NCBI GenBank assembly: GCA_947628805.1
Contig: CANRBG010000004.1
Span: 1-64,000, forward strand
Origin: an uncultured Oscillospiraceae bacterium
GTDB lineage: Bacteria; Bacillota; Clostridia; Oscillospirales; Oscillospiraceae
DNA length: 64,000 nucleotides
Direction of reading: 5' to 3'
Positions 19,487 through 28,685 of this stretch are shown here, piece by piece (positions within the stretch are counted from its first letter, which is position 1; each line of letters begins with the position of its first letter). A program made the translations under genes and the position numbers. The notes under the pieces were generated by a model. It made no database searches, had not been told where the DNA came from, and saw only the letters and a program-made list of their open reading frames with translations.

Positions 19487-20200
19487 TTAATCCACAAAGG
19501 TGCCCAGCTTCTCTCCGCAGACCGCCCGGACGATGTTCTCCGGCGGGTCCAGGGCGAAGATCATGGTGGGGATGGCGTTGTCCCGCAAAAGGCTGGTGGC
19601 CGCCGCGTCGATGACCCGCAGGTCCTTGGTCAATATCTCGCTGTAGCCGATGTGGTCCAGCCGTTTGGCGGCGCGGTCGGTCCGGGGGTCGGCGGTATAG
19701 ACCCCGTCGATGTTCTTTGCCATGAGAAGCGCCTCCGCGCCGATCTCCGCGGCCTTCAGCGCGGCGGCGGAGTCCGTGGAGAAATAGGGGTTGCCGCTGC
19801 CGGCGGCGAACAGCACCACCCGGCCCAGCCGCAGATGGCGCATGGCCCGGCCATAGGAGTAGGGCTCCGCCACCCGGGGCATATCCAGCATGGTCATCAC
19901 CCGGGCGGAGACGCCCACCTGCTCCAGCACCTCGCACAGGGCCAGGCTGTTCATCACCGTTGCCAGCATGCCCATCAGGTCGGCCCGGGACCGCTCCATC
20001 TTCCCGCCGCCGTCCTTGGCGCCCCGCCAGTAGTTGCCGCCGCCGGTGACAAGGCCCATCTGCACGCCCATATCCGCGCAGCTCTTGATGGCCAGCGCGG
20101 TCTTTTTCATCATATTGAAATCCAGCCCACGGCCGCTCTCCCCTCCCAGGGCCTCGCCGCTGAGCTTAAGCAATACGCGCTTGTACGCCGGTTTATCCAT
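19487..20200 (-). CDS. pyrH: UMP kinase
   Basis: Phosphorylates UMP to UDP. It has 237 residues of the amino-acid-kinase fold. Motifs: KLSGEAL near residues 13-19, GGGNYWRG, DLMGMLATVMN and the C-terminal YTADPRTD. First gene of the pyrH-frr-uppS-dxr-rseP-ispG-polC operon. GAGGTG lies 8 nt before the ATG. In many Bacillota rpsB-tsf precede pyrH; here they are about 17 kb away. Confidence 0.96.
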   Translation of the reverse strand: MDKPAYKRVLLKLSGEALGGESGRGLDFNMMKKTALAIKSCADMGVQMGLVTGGGNYWRGAKDGGGKMERSRADLMGMLATVMNSLALCEVLEQVGVSARVMTMLDMPRVAEPYSYGRAMRHLRLGRVVLFAAGSGNPYFSTDSAAALKAAEIGAEALLMAKNIDGVYTADPRTDRAAKRLDHIGYSEILTKDLRVIDAAATSLLRDNAIPTMIFALDPPENIVRAVCGEKLGTFVD

Positions 20201-20301
20201 AGCGTTTTCACCTCGTGCCTGTTTGTCTCATTGTACGGTCAAAATGGTTACATTTTCAACCTCATCGGGCGGCTTTTTCGCCCCGTATGAGCCGCCTTTA
20301 A

Positions 20302-20330
20302 ATTTTACCACAACCGCCTGCCGATTTCAA
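20302..20330 (-). promoter_or_regulatory. Promoter of the pyrH-frr-uppS-dxr-rseP-ispG-polC operon
   Basis: Minus strand TTGAAA (20325-20330), 17 bp, TAAAAT (20302-20307). It leaves a 5' leader of about 95 nt before pyrH. It lies back to back with the spoIIGA start. Confidence 0.75.
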
Positions 20331-20365
20331 CCGGCTTCGCATCCGGCCGGGGCTACAATCGTCCC

Positions 20366-21178
20366 ATGAAGACCCTGTATCTGGATGAACAGTTCCTGCT
20401 GGAGCTTATCATCGACTACTTCCTGCTGCTGGGCACGGCCAAGGTCTGCGCCCTGCCCTACCGGCGGCTTCGGTTTCTGGCGGGAGCGGCGCTGGGAGCG
20501 GGCTGGAGCTGCGCGTCGTTCCTGCCGGAGCTTTCCTGGCTGGCAGCGCCGGTCATGCGGCCTGTGCTGGCCATGGGCATGACGCTGACGGCCTTCGGGG
20601 ACCAGCGGCGTCTTTTCCGCTGTTTCGGGGCGTTTTTGGGGGTGTCGGCCCTGTTCGGCGGGGCGGTATACGCGGCGGGACTGCTGCGCTTGGCCCAGAC
20701 CGGCGGGACCGGGCCCCTGCTGCGGCTGGATATGCGGGTGCTGGTACTGGCCTTCGCCATCTGCTGGGCGGCGGTGAGTCTGCTGTTCCGGGCAGGAACG
20801 AAAAACGCCGCCCGGCGCATCCGGGACGTGACGGTGGAGCGGGCCGGCCGGTCCGTGCGGCTGCGGGCGCTGGAGGACACGGGCAATTCCCTGGTGGACC
20901 CCATCTCCGGCTGCGCCGCCTTCGTGGCGGAGGCGGCGGCCCTGGGGGAGCTCTTCCCCGGACCGGAGGCGGCGCTGCTCCGGGGCCCGCCGACGGAGGC
21001 CGTCCTGCGCATTCCCGGCATGCGGCTCATCCCCTATACCGGCGTAGGCGGCGGCGGGCTGCTGCTTGCCTTCCGACCGGACCGGATCACCGTGGACGGA
21101 CGGGAACGGCGGGATCTGATCGCCGCCGTGGCGTCCGCCCCCCTGGGCGCGGACGGTATGTATGACGCGGTAATATGA
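20366..21178 (+). CDS. spoIIGA: Sporulation sigma-E factor processing peptidase
   Basis: Membrane-bound aspartic protease that matures pro-sigma-E in the mother cell. It has 270 residues, somewhat shorter than the Bacillus protein. The N-terminal half is a set of hydrophobic membrane segments beginning YLDEQFLLELIIDYFLLLG. The C-terminal protease domain has LEDTGNSLVDPISG with the predicted catalytic Asp171. It is 17 nt upstream of sigE. No Shine-Dalgarno sequence is seen before ATG 20366. TACAAT (20354-20359) is so close that the transcript may be leaderless. Confidence 0.92.
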   Translation: MKTLYLDEQFLLELIIDYFLLLGTAKVCALPYRRLRFLAGAALGAGWSCASFLPELSWLAAPVMRPVLAMGMTLTAFGDQRRLFRCFGAFLGVSALFGGAVYAAGLLRLAQTGGTGPLLRLDMRVLVLAFAICWAAVSLLFRAGTKNAARRIRDVTVERAGRSVRLRALEDTGNSLVDPISGCAAFVAEAAALGELFPGPEAALLRGPPTEAVLRIPGMRLIPYTGVGGGGLLLAFRPDRITVDGRERRDLIAAVASAPLGADGMYDAVI

Positions 21179-21195
21179 AAGGAGCGTAAAGGACC

Positions 21196-21900
21196 ATGAA
21201 CAAGCTGAAACTCTTTCTCCTGCAATTGCAGCTGCGTTTCCAGCTGACGAGCCCGATCTTCTACATCGGCGGCAGCGATATCCTGCCCCCGCCGCTGGAA
21301 AAGGACCAGGAGGAAGCCGCTATCGCCGCCCTGATCCAGGGCGACCACGAGGCCCGCCAGGCCCTCATCGAGCACAATCTTCGCCTGGTGGTCTACATCG
21401 CCCGCCGGTTCGAGAATACCGGCGTGAATATCGAGGACCTGATCTCCATCGGCACCATCGGCCTGATCAAGGCCATCGGCACCTTCAACCCGGATAAGCG
21501 CATCAAGCTTGCCACCTACGCCTCCCGGTGCATCGAAAACGAGATCCTCATGTTCCTGCGCAAAAAGAGCTCCCACCGGGTGGAGGTATCCATCGACGAG
21601 CCGCTGAACACGGACTGGGACGGTAACGAGCTGCTTTTGTCGGACGTGCTGGGCACCGACGGCGAGGAAGTGATCAAGCCCATCGAGGACGATGTGGAGC
21701 GGCAGCTTCTCATGGAGGCGGTGGACCGGCTGGACGAGCGGGAGCGGTCCATCATCCTGATGCGCTTCGGCCTGGAGGGCTACGAGGAACTGACCCAAAA
21801 GGAGGTGGCAGACCTGCTGGGCATCTCCCAAAGCTACATAAGCCGCCTGGAAAAGCGCATCATCCTGCGGCTGCGCCGGGAGCTGATCCGCCAGTTTTGA
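21196..21900 (+). CDS. sigE: RNA polymerase sporulation sigma factor SigE
   Basis: Mother-cell sigma factor, 234 residues. The N-terminal pro-segment (about residues 1-25) is the SpoIIGA target. Region 2 reads [31 protein letters not shown]; region 4 reads [44 protein letters not shown] precedes ATG 21196. In most Clostridia sigG follows directly; here a terminator/promoter and dus follow instead. Confidence 0.96.
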   Translation: MNKLKLFLLQLQLRFQLTSPIFYIGGSDILPPPLEKDQEEAAIAALIQGDHEARQALIEHNLRLVVYIARRFENTGVNIEDLISIGTIGLIKAIGTFNPDKRIKLATYASRCIENEILMFLRKKSSHRVEVSIDEPLNTDWDGNELLLSDVLGTDGEEVIKPIEDDVERQLLMEAVDRLDERERSIILMRFGLEGYEELTQKEVADLLGISQSYISRLEKRIILRLRRELIRQF

Positions 21901-21903
21901 ATA

Positions 21904-21932
21904 TTGACACCCCGGCCCTTTGCAGATACAAT
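21904..21932 (+). promoter_or_regulatory. Promoter of dus, embedded in the sigE terminator
   Basis: Perfect -35 TTGACA (21904-21909), 17 bp, TACAAT (21927-21932). The spacer contains the left arm of the sigE terminator stem and the -10 lies in its loop. Confidence 0.8.
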
Positions 21933-21949
21933 GGGCCGGGGCGGTTTTT
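21910..21949 (+). terminator. Rho-independent terminator of spoIIGA-sigE
   Basis: CCCCGGCCC (21910-21918) pairs with GGGCCGGGG (21933-21941), followed by CGG and five T. It starts 10 nt after the sigE stop. Confidence 0.75.
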
Positions 21950-21963
21950 GCCCGGGAGGCGGT

Positions 21964-22932
21964 ATGATAATAGGCTCCGTACAAGTGAACGGCCCGGCGG
22001 CGCTGGCCCCTATGGCGGGGGTGACGGACGCCGCGTTCCGGCATATCTGCCGCGAGCTGGGCGCGGCGCTGACCTGCACGGAGATGGTCTCCAGCCGGGG
22101 GCTTGTGTACAACGACGCCAAGACCAAAGAGCTTTTGTACTGTCCCGACGGCGACCGGCCCGTGGCGGCCCAGATATTCGGCTCGGACCCCGCCATTATG
22201 GCGGAGGCCGCCCCCATGGCCATTGAGCTGTCCGGGGCGGACATCCTGGACATCAACATGGGCTGTCCCGTGGGCAAGATCGTCAAAAGCGGCGACGGCT
22301 CCGCCCTCATGCGGGACCCGGACAAGGCCGGGCGCGTCGTCGAAGCCTGCGTACGCACCGCGGGCGTGCCGGTGACGGTGAAGTTCCGCAAGGGCTGGGA
22401 CGGGGGCAGCGTCAACGCGGTGGAGTTTGCCAGAGTGTGTGAGCAGGCTGGGGCCGCCGCCGTCACCGTCCATGGCCGGACCCGGGTGCAGATGTACGCC
22501 GGCCAGGCGGACTGGGACATCATCCGGGACGTGAAAGCGGCGGTGAGCATCCCGGTCATCGCAAATGGGGACGTATTTTCCGCCGGCGACGCGGTCAGGC
22601 TTCTGCGCCGGACCGGCGCGGACATGTGTATGGTGGGCCGGGGCGCTTTCGGGGACCCCTGGCTCTTTGGGCGGATCAACGCCGCCGTAGAAGGTCTGCC
22701 AGAGCCGGCGACGCCGCCCCTGAGGTCGCGGATGGAGACGGCCCTGGAGCAGTTTGAGCTGGCCTGCCGGTGGAAAGACCCCCACATCGCCTGTCTGGAG
22801 GCCCGCAAACAGCTGTGCTGGTACCTGCGGGGGGTGCCCTGGTCCGGTCCCATCAAGCGGGAGATCGTAAAGGTGAATACCCTGGACGACATCCGCGCCA
22901 TCGTCCGCCGGGTCCAGCGAGAATTAAAATAA
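21964..22932 (+). CDS. dusB: tRNA-dihydrouridine synthase (DusB type)
   Basis: FMN-dependent reduction of uridines in tRNA D-loops. It has 322 residues. N-terminal APMAGVTDAAFR, the catalytic cysteine in DINMGCPVGKIVKSGDGSALM, then VTVHGRTRVQMYAG and the phosphate-binding MVGRGAFGDPWLF are all family motifs. ATG 21964 follows GGGAGG; an upstream in-frame ATG would start inside the promoter. Dus subtypes are hard to separate; the B-type call is by overall pattern. Confidence 0.93.
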   Translation: MIIGSVQVNGPAALAPMAGVTDAAFRHICRELGAALTCTEMVSSRGLVYNDAKTKELLYCPDGDRPVAAQIFGSDPAIMAEAAPMAIELSGADILDINMGCPVGKIVKSGDGSALMRDPDKAGRVVEACVRTAGVPVTVKFRKGWDGGSVNAVEFARVCEQAGAAAVTVHGRTRVQMYAGQADWDIIRDVKAAVSIPVIANGDVFSAGDAVRLLRRTGADMCMVGRGAFGDPWLFGRINAAVEGLPEPATPPLRSRMETALEQFELACRWKDPHIACLEARKQLCWYLRGVPWSGPIKREIVKVNTLDDIRAIVRRVQRELK

Positions 22933-23235
22933 GTCGTTTGAAAAGCATGGGCCTCGCAGAGTTCGCGCCCGGGGGCGCGAATAGAATGAGATCGTTTTTT
23001 CCGGGGACATGCGCCTCGGAAAAAACTCTTATCAGCCCACAAACGTGAACGCCCCCATCCATCAGATGGGGGCGCTTTGCGCTTATTGGGGTCCCCACAA
23101 AGCCTGCTTTGTGGGGAGAGGAGAAGCCACGGGCCATTTGAACTTTGCCGCTTGCGGCAAAGGGAAACCTGGCCTGTGGGCGACGACGAGGGCTGCAGCC
23201 TTCTCGTTTGAATGCGATGCATTCAAACGACTTAT
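22929..23235 (+). repeat. Family B structured element, copy B3, with 14-bp terminal inverted repeats (MITE-like)
   Basis: Fills the whole gap between convergent dus and pyk. It is bounded by ATAAGTCGTTTGAA (22929-22942) and its exact reverse complement (23222-23235), each overlapping a stop codon. Inside: GCCTCGCAGAG; P1 TTCGCGCC/GGCGCGAA (22962-22969, 22974-22981); P2 GTTTTTTCCG/CGGAAAAAAC (22994-23003, 23017-23026) with loop GACATGCGC; CAAACGTG; apical stem CGCCCCCAT/ATGGGGGCG (23050-23058, 23066-23074). It is longer than B1 and B2, with extra hairpins CCCCACAAAGC/GCTTTGTGGGG and CTTTGCCGC/GCGGCAAAG. The 12-bp 3' hairpin (23204-23230) is identical to that of B2. No coding sequence is supported here. 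Confidence 0.88.
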
Positions 23236-24665
23236 ATCGTGTCGTCTTCGTCGATGACGTGGGCTTTCAGCAGATTCGTCTGTCCGGCCCGGCCCAGGGG
23301 CACCCCGGCGGTGATGACCACCGTGTCGCCCTTTTTCACGATCTTCTCCCGGACGGCCACCTGACAGGCCATGGCCAGGATCCGGTCGGTGCTGGTGACC
23401 TCCCCGGTCAGCAGGGGCTCCACACCCCAGCACAATGCCAGCTGCCGGCGGACCTTCTCATGCATGGTCAGGGCCACCACCGGGCAGGCCGGCCGGAACC
23501 GGGCCGTCATGCGGGCGGTGTGGCCGGAGGCGGTGGCGGTCAGGATGGCCTTGGCGTTCAGGTCCTTGGCGGTGAGGCAGCTCGTGTGAGTGATGGCGTC
23601 GTTGATGCTGGGGGCCGGGACCAGCTTGAATTCCTCGAATTGCTTCCAGTGGGGGGCGGAACGCTCCGCCTCCTTCACGATATCCGCCATGGCCCCGATG
23701 GCCTCCAGAGGATACTTGCCGCTGGCGGTCTCCCCGGAGAGCATGACGCAGCTGGTGCCGTCGAAGACGGCGTTTGCCACGTCGGATACCTCCGCCCGGG
23801 TGGGCCGGGGATTGCGGATCATGGAGTCCAGCATCTGGGTGGCGGTGATGACGGGCTTGCCCTCCAAAAGGCACCGGTGGATCATCCGCTTCTGGATGAT
23901 GGGCACCCGCGCCGCCGGGATCTCCACCCCCAGGTCGCCCCGGGCCACCATCACGCCGTCGGAGACCTTGATGATCTCCTCCATGTTGTCCACGCCCTCC
24001 TGGTTCTCGATCTTGGCGATGATCTTCACGCCGTCGCCGCCGAACTCATGCAGGACCTGGCGGATCTCCTGGACATCGCTGGCCTTGCGGACAAAGGAGG
24101 CAGCGATGAAGTCAAAATCGTTCTCCACGCCGAAGCGGATATCCTCCACATCCTTTTCGGTGATGGCGGGCAGGTGTATGTTGGCCCCGGGGATGTTGAT
24201 GGATTTATGGTTGGACAGGACCCCGCCGTTTTCCACCTTGCAGTGGATCTCCCGGCCGTCGATCTTCTCCACCCGGATGGCTACCAGGCCGTCGTCGATC
24301 AATATCTCCTGGCCCGGCGTCACCTCTTTATGCAGGTCCTTGTAGGTCACCGCCACCCGGTGCTGATCCCCCACCGCGTCGGTAGTGGTCAGAGTAAAGT
24401 CGTCCCCCGCCTCCAGGGTGACGGACTTCTCCGCGAAGGTGCGGATGCGGATCTCCGGTCCCTTGGTGTCCAGAATGGTGGCCACGGGGCGGCGGATGGA
24501 GTCCCGGACCGCGTTGAGCATATGCAGCCGCTTCAGATGCTCCTCATGGGTGCCGTGGGAAAAATTGAACCGGGCGCCGTCCATGCCCGCCCGGATCAGC
24601 CCCCGGATCATTTCCTCGCTGTCCACAGCGGGACCCAGGGTGCAGATGATCTTCGTCCTTCTCAT
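23232..24665 (-). CDS. pyk: Pyruvate kinase
   Basis: Final ATP-forming step of glycolysis. It has 477 residues, so it lacks the extra C-terminal PEP-utiliser domain of many Bacillota enzymes. N-terminal RTKIICTLGPA; SHGTHEEH; DTKGPEIR; catalytic IAKIENQEGVDNMEEI; substrate/metal ARGDLGVEIP; then TATQMLDSMIRNPRPTRAEVSDVANAV. GGGAGG precedes the ATG. Its stop codon overlaps the right inverted repeat of element B3. Confidence 0.97.
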   Translation of the reverse strand: MRRTKIICTLGPAVDSEEMIRGLIRAGMDGARFNFSHGTHEEHLKRLHMLNAVRDSIRRPVATILDTKGPEIRIRTFAEKSVTLEAGDDFTLTTTDAVGDQHRVAVTYKDLHKEVTPGQEILIDDGLVAIRVEKIDGREIHCKVENGGVLSNHKSINIPGANIHLPAITEKDVEDIRFGVENDFDFIAASFVRKASDVQEIRQVLHEFGGDGVKIIAKIENQEGVDNMEEIIKVSDGVMVARGDLGVEIPAARVPIIQKRMIHRCLLEGKPVITATQMLDSMIRNPRPTRAEVSDVANAVFDGTSCVMLSGETASGKYPLEAIGAMADIVKEAERSAPHWKQFEEFKLVPAPSINDAITHTSCLTAKDLNAKAILTATASGHTARMTARFRPACPVVALTMHEKVRRQLALCWGVEPLLTGEVTSTDRILAMACQVAVREKIVKKGDTVVITAGVPLGRAGQTNLLKAHVIDEDDTI

Positions 24666-24721
24666 ATGATGCCTCCCGAAAAATATTGATCCGTCCCGCC
24701 GCCGCAGGACGGGGAAATGAC

Positions 24722-24748
24722 CGCCCGGCAGAAAAGCTCTGCCGGGCG
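24722..24748 (-). terminator. Terminator-like hairpin between pyk and the upstream surface-protein gene
   Basis: Perfect 11-bp stem CGCCCGGCAGA/TCTGCCGGGCG, loop 5 nt, just after the stop at 24757 on the minus strand. No clear U-run. Confidence 0.55.
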
Positions 24749-24756
24749 CGTCATGC

Positions 24757-25395
24757 TCAGGCCGTCACGTCTCCCGACGCGGCCACATGGGACAGGGCCA
24801 CGCCGCTGTAGGTGCACTGGATGTTCCAGTCCACGCTCATGGTGCCGCTGGCGCCGGCGTTCACGTCCATGGTGCCATAGAACATGTCGCTGACCGTCTC
24901 CGAGCTGGCGGCGATGTTGAACGAGGGGACCTCATAGGTGGAGCTCTGCCCGTCAAAGGTGACCGTCACGGCGGAGCCCATGATGTTCAGGCTGTAAGAG
25001 CTGAGCTTGCCGGTTATGTACAGGCGCGTGGTGCCGTTGCCCAGGCTCTCCGCTTTCCACTCCACGGTGTAGTTCAGGGATGTGCCGGTGTTGGAGGTAA
25101 AGGAGCCGGACTTGGTGGGCTCCGGCGTGGGCGTGGGCGGAACCGTGGGAGCCGGAGTCGCGGTGGGCTCCGGCGTGGGCGCCGGCGTCGGCGTAGGCGT
25201 GGGCTCCGGCGTGGGCGTCACAGGCGCCGCCGTGGGCGTGGGGGCTATGGTCATCTCCGGCGACTGGGTCAGCAGCGGGGCGGGCGCCTGGCTGGCCGGG
25301 CTGAGCCGGCCACGCAGGCCGAAGAACAGTACCGCCTCCATGACCACCAGGATCACCAGCACCACGATCAGGATGATTATCGCAGTTTTTCTCAT
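24757..25395 (-). CDS. Membrane-anchored extracellular protein with Pro/Thr-rich linker (function unknown)
   Basis: 212 residues. Residues 6-30 form one hydrophobic helix after a short basic start (MRKTAI), i.e. an uncleaved signal anchor. A spacer of TPTPEP/APTPEP repeats runs from about 50 to 94. The remaining 115 residues are Ser/Thr/Gly-rich with beta-like alternation (SLNYTVEWKAES, VTVTFDGQSSTYEVPSF) and one Cys. The layout, anchor plus rigid spacer plus outer beta domain, suggests a cell-surface protein. No family was recognised. It has its own promoter. Confidence 0.75.
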   Translation of the reverse strand: MRKTAIIILIVVLVILVVMEAVLFFGLRGRLSPASQAPAPLLTQSPEMTIAPTPTAAPVTPTPEPTPTPTPAPTPEPTATPAPTVPPTPTPEPTKSGSFTSNTGTSLNYTVEWKAESLGNGTTRLYITGKLSSYSLNIMGSAVTVTFDGQSSTYEVPSFNIAASSETVSDMFYGTMDVNAGASGTMSVDWNIQCTYSGVALSHVAASGDVTA

Positions 25396-25485
25396 GAGAT
25401 ATCCTTTCCGCGGACGCCGCCGGGAAGCTTCCTTCCACCCCGCGCCGGGTCCGCATCGCTTATCTGTTCGTCACATTCTCTCCTG

Positions 25486-25514
25486 ATTATACGTTTTTCC
25501 CCGGCAAAACGCAA
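25486..25514 (-). promoter_or_regulatory. Promoter of the Pro/Thr-linker surface protein gene
   Basis: TTGCGT (25509-25514), 17 bp, perfect TATAAT (25486-25491) on the minus strand, leaving a leader of about 85 nt. Confidence 0.65.
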
Positions 25515-25540
25515 GAGTGATCTTGCCAAAGAGCGCATAT

Positions 25541-25566
25541 CCCGCCGCGGCGTGTGCCGCGGCGGG
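25541..25566 (-). terminator. Terminator-like hairpin closing the mgl operon
   Basis: CCCGCCGCGG/CCGCGGCGGG, 10 bp, loop CGTGTG, 11 nt after the stop of the InlB-repeat gene. The U-run is lacking. Confidence 0.55.
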
Positions 25567-25576
25567 ACAGATGTAG

Positions 25577-25960
25577 TCAGGGTGCGCTCTCCCATCCGGC
25601 GTATAAGGTGACGTCCTCCGTCACCGTGTCGGCCGCCATATCCCACGGTATGCCGCAGGATGGGTCCCGATACCAGCCGGTGAAGACGTATCCCTCCCGG
25701 CTGGGCGGGTCGGCCGGCGGGAGCGTCGCGCCGTAGTCCAGCTTGCTTATGGCCGGCACGTCGCTGCCGCCCTGGGCGTCAAAGGTGACGGTAAAGCCGT
25801 CCGCCAGCAGCAGCACGGCGATGAACAGCGCCACCAGCAGCCCGATGGACGCCACCGCCAGAAGATCCGCGTTTTTGCGGCTCAGCTTCACGCCGTCGTA
25901 GAGCCCGCCGGGCTTGCCCAGGGGCCCGCCGCCGGACGGGGCTTTCTTATCCTCCGCCAT
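25577..25960 (-). CDS. Membrane-anchored protein with one InlB B-type (Listeria-Bacteroides) repeat
   Basis: 127 residues. A Gly/Pro-rich cytoplasmic start (1-33) is followed by one membrane helix (about 34-53) and an outside domain VTFDAQGGSDVPAISKLDYG...GYVFTGWYRDPSCG...TLYAGW, the beta-grasp-like InlB B-repeat common on Bacillota surface proteins. It starts 9 nt after mglC, with only a weak AAGG ribosome-binding site, so it is probably read as the last gene of mglBAC. Role unknown; a surface partner of sugar uptake is inference only. Confidence 0.8.
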   Translation of the reverse strand: MAEDKKAPSGGGPLGKPGGLYDGVKLSRKNADLLAVASIGLLVALFIAVLLLADGFTVTFDAQGGSDVPAISKLDYGATLPPADPPSREGYVFTGWYRDPSCGIPWDMAADTVTEDVTLYAGWESAP

Positions 25961-25969
25961 GGGGCCTTA

Positions 25970-27049
25970 TCACTTCCGGGCCAGGTACTTGCGCATATCC
26001 AGCGAGCAGGCCGCCAGGATGATGCCGCCCTTGATGATGAATTGCAGGTTGGGGTTGATGCCCAGCATGTTCAGCGCCACGAAAATGATCCGCAGCACGA
26101 ACACGCCAACCACGATGCCGCCGATGTTGCCGGTGCCGCCGACGAAGGACACGCCGCCGATCACGCAGGCCGCGATGGCGTCGCACTCATTGTTCAGGCC
26201 GGTAGCGGCGGTGATGGAGCCCAGCCGGGCCGCCTCCACATAGCCGGCAAAGCCGTACAGGGCGCCGGCCAGGGTGTGGACCAGCACCGTGGTCTTGAAC
26301 ACGTTGACGCCGGAGACCCGGGCCGCCTCCGCGTTGGAGCCCACGGCAAACATGTTCTTGCCGAAGGTGGTCTTGTTCCAGACGAACCACATCACGCCCA
26401 CCAGGATAAAGGCATACACCACATACCACGGGATGGACACGTTCTTGGAGGCGATGCGGATCGCGGGTCCCGAGACCATATCCTTGAACTGCTGGGCCAC
26501 GTTGCTGATGGGGCCGCCCCCATTGCCGTTGATCTGGAAGAACATCAGTATGACGCCGTAAGTGATCAACTGGGTGGCCAGGGTCACGATGAAAGGATGC
26601 AGGCTGAATTTGGCCACGAAGAAGCCGTTGACCAGGCCGATCGCCGCGCCCACCAGCATGACGATGAGCAGCACCGCCAGAATCCATCCGCCGCTGGTAT
26701 TGGGCAGATGCTCGAATATCAGCTTGGTGGCCGCCCGGTTCTGCAGGAACGCCGCCGCCATGGCGGCGGTCAAGCCGAACACACGGCCGCCGGACAGGTC
26801 CGTACCGGTCAGCACGATGCACCCGCCGATGCCCAGAGCCATGGGCAGCGAGGCGGCCGCCAGGGTAACGATATTGGAGATGGAGCTGGCGCTGAGGAAG
26901 TTCCTGTTGACGACGGCGGTGAATATGATGAAGACCGCCATCAGGATGTAAAGGGCGTTGTTCAGCAGCCCGTCTGTCCAGTAACGGCGTCTGTCGGCGC
27001 CGTCCAGGGCGCGGTATTCCTCCGCCTTCCGTTTAAAATATCCGTTCAT
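25970..27049 (-). CDS. mglC: Galactose/methylgalactoside ABC transporter permease
   Basis: 359 residues, about ten hydrophobic segments, RbsC/MglC permease family. Characteristic stretches are CIVLTGTDLSGGRV (near 77-90), VNGFFVAKFSLHPFIVTLAT and AACVIGGVSFVGGTGNIGG, the coupling-helix region. It follows mglA by 18 nt. Sugar specificity is taken from the mglB neighbour, not from this protein. Confidence 0.9.
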   Translation of the reverse strand: MNGYFKRKAEEYRALDGADRRRYWTDGLLNNALYILMAVFIIFTAVVNRNFLSASSISNIVTLAAASLPMALGIGGCIVLTGTDLSGGRVFGLTAAMAAAFLQNRAATKLIFEHLPNTSGGWILAVLLIVMLVGAAIGLVNGFFVAKFSLHPFIVTLATQLITYGVILMFFQINGNGGGPISNVAQQFKDMVSGPAIRIASKNVSIPWYVVYAFILVGVMWFVWNKTTFGKNMFAVGSNAEAARVSGVNVFKTTVLVHTLAGALYGFAGYVEAARLGSITAATGLNNECDAIAACVIGGVSFVGGTGNIGGIVVGVFVLRIIFVALNMLGINPNLQFIIKGGIILAACSLDMRKYLARK

Positions 27050-27067
27050 ACCTTATTCCCTGCCTCC

Positions 27068-28567
<1,500 letters not shown>

Positions 28568-28593
28568 ATTGCTTCCCTCCCTTATTCAAAAAA

Positions 28594-28666
28594 CTCCGAC
28601 CGCTCCCCAGCGACCGGAGAATGGATCCGCTATTTGGCGGAGCAGCCGCCAAAAGGCGGCTGCTCC
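28594..28666 (-). other. Two hairpins in the mglB-mglA gap
   Basis: A perfect 12-bp stem GGAGCAGCCGCC/GGCGGCTGCTCC (28639-28650, 28655-28666, loop AAAA) follows mglB by about 20 nt. A second (28594-28619) has CTCCG and CGCT paired with AGCG and CGGAG around symmetric AC bulges. With no U-run these look like mRNA-stabilising or partial-terminator hairpins that would favour mglB over mglAC, as known for binding-protein operons. Confidence 0.6.
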
Positions 28667-28685
28667 TTGAGATAAGGCGCAGGGA

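Noticed and set aside
22853-23137. Small frames over the family B elements encoding a shared peptide like SEAHVPGKND
   Set aside because: The same peptide appears wherever the element occurs, on either strand and in unrelated positions. It is the translation of a structured repeat, not a protein family; stems covary at the nucleotide level regardless of codon frame.
25100-25245. Short tandem repeats resembling a CRISPR or satellite
   Set aside because: They encode the TPTPEP/APTPEP spacer in frame within an anchored protein, with no constant repeat-spacer structure and no cas genes.
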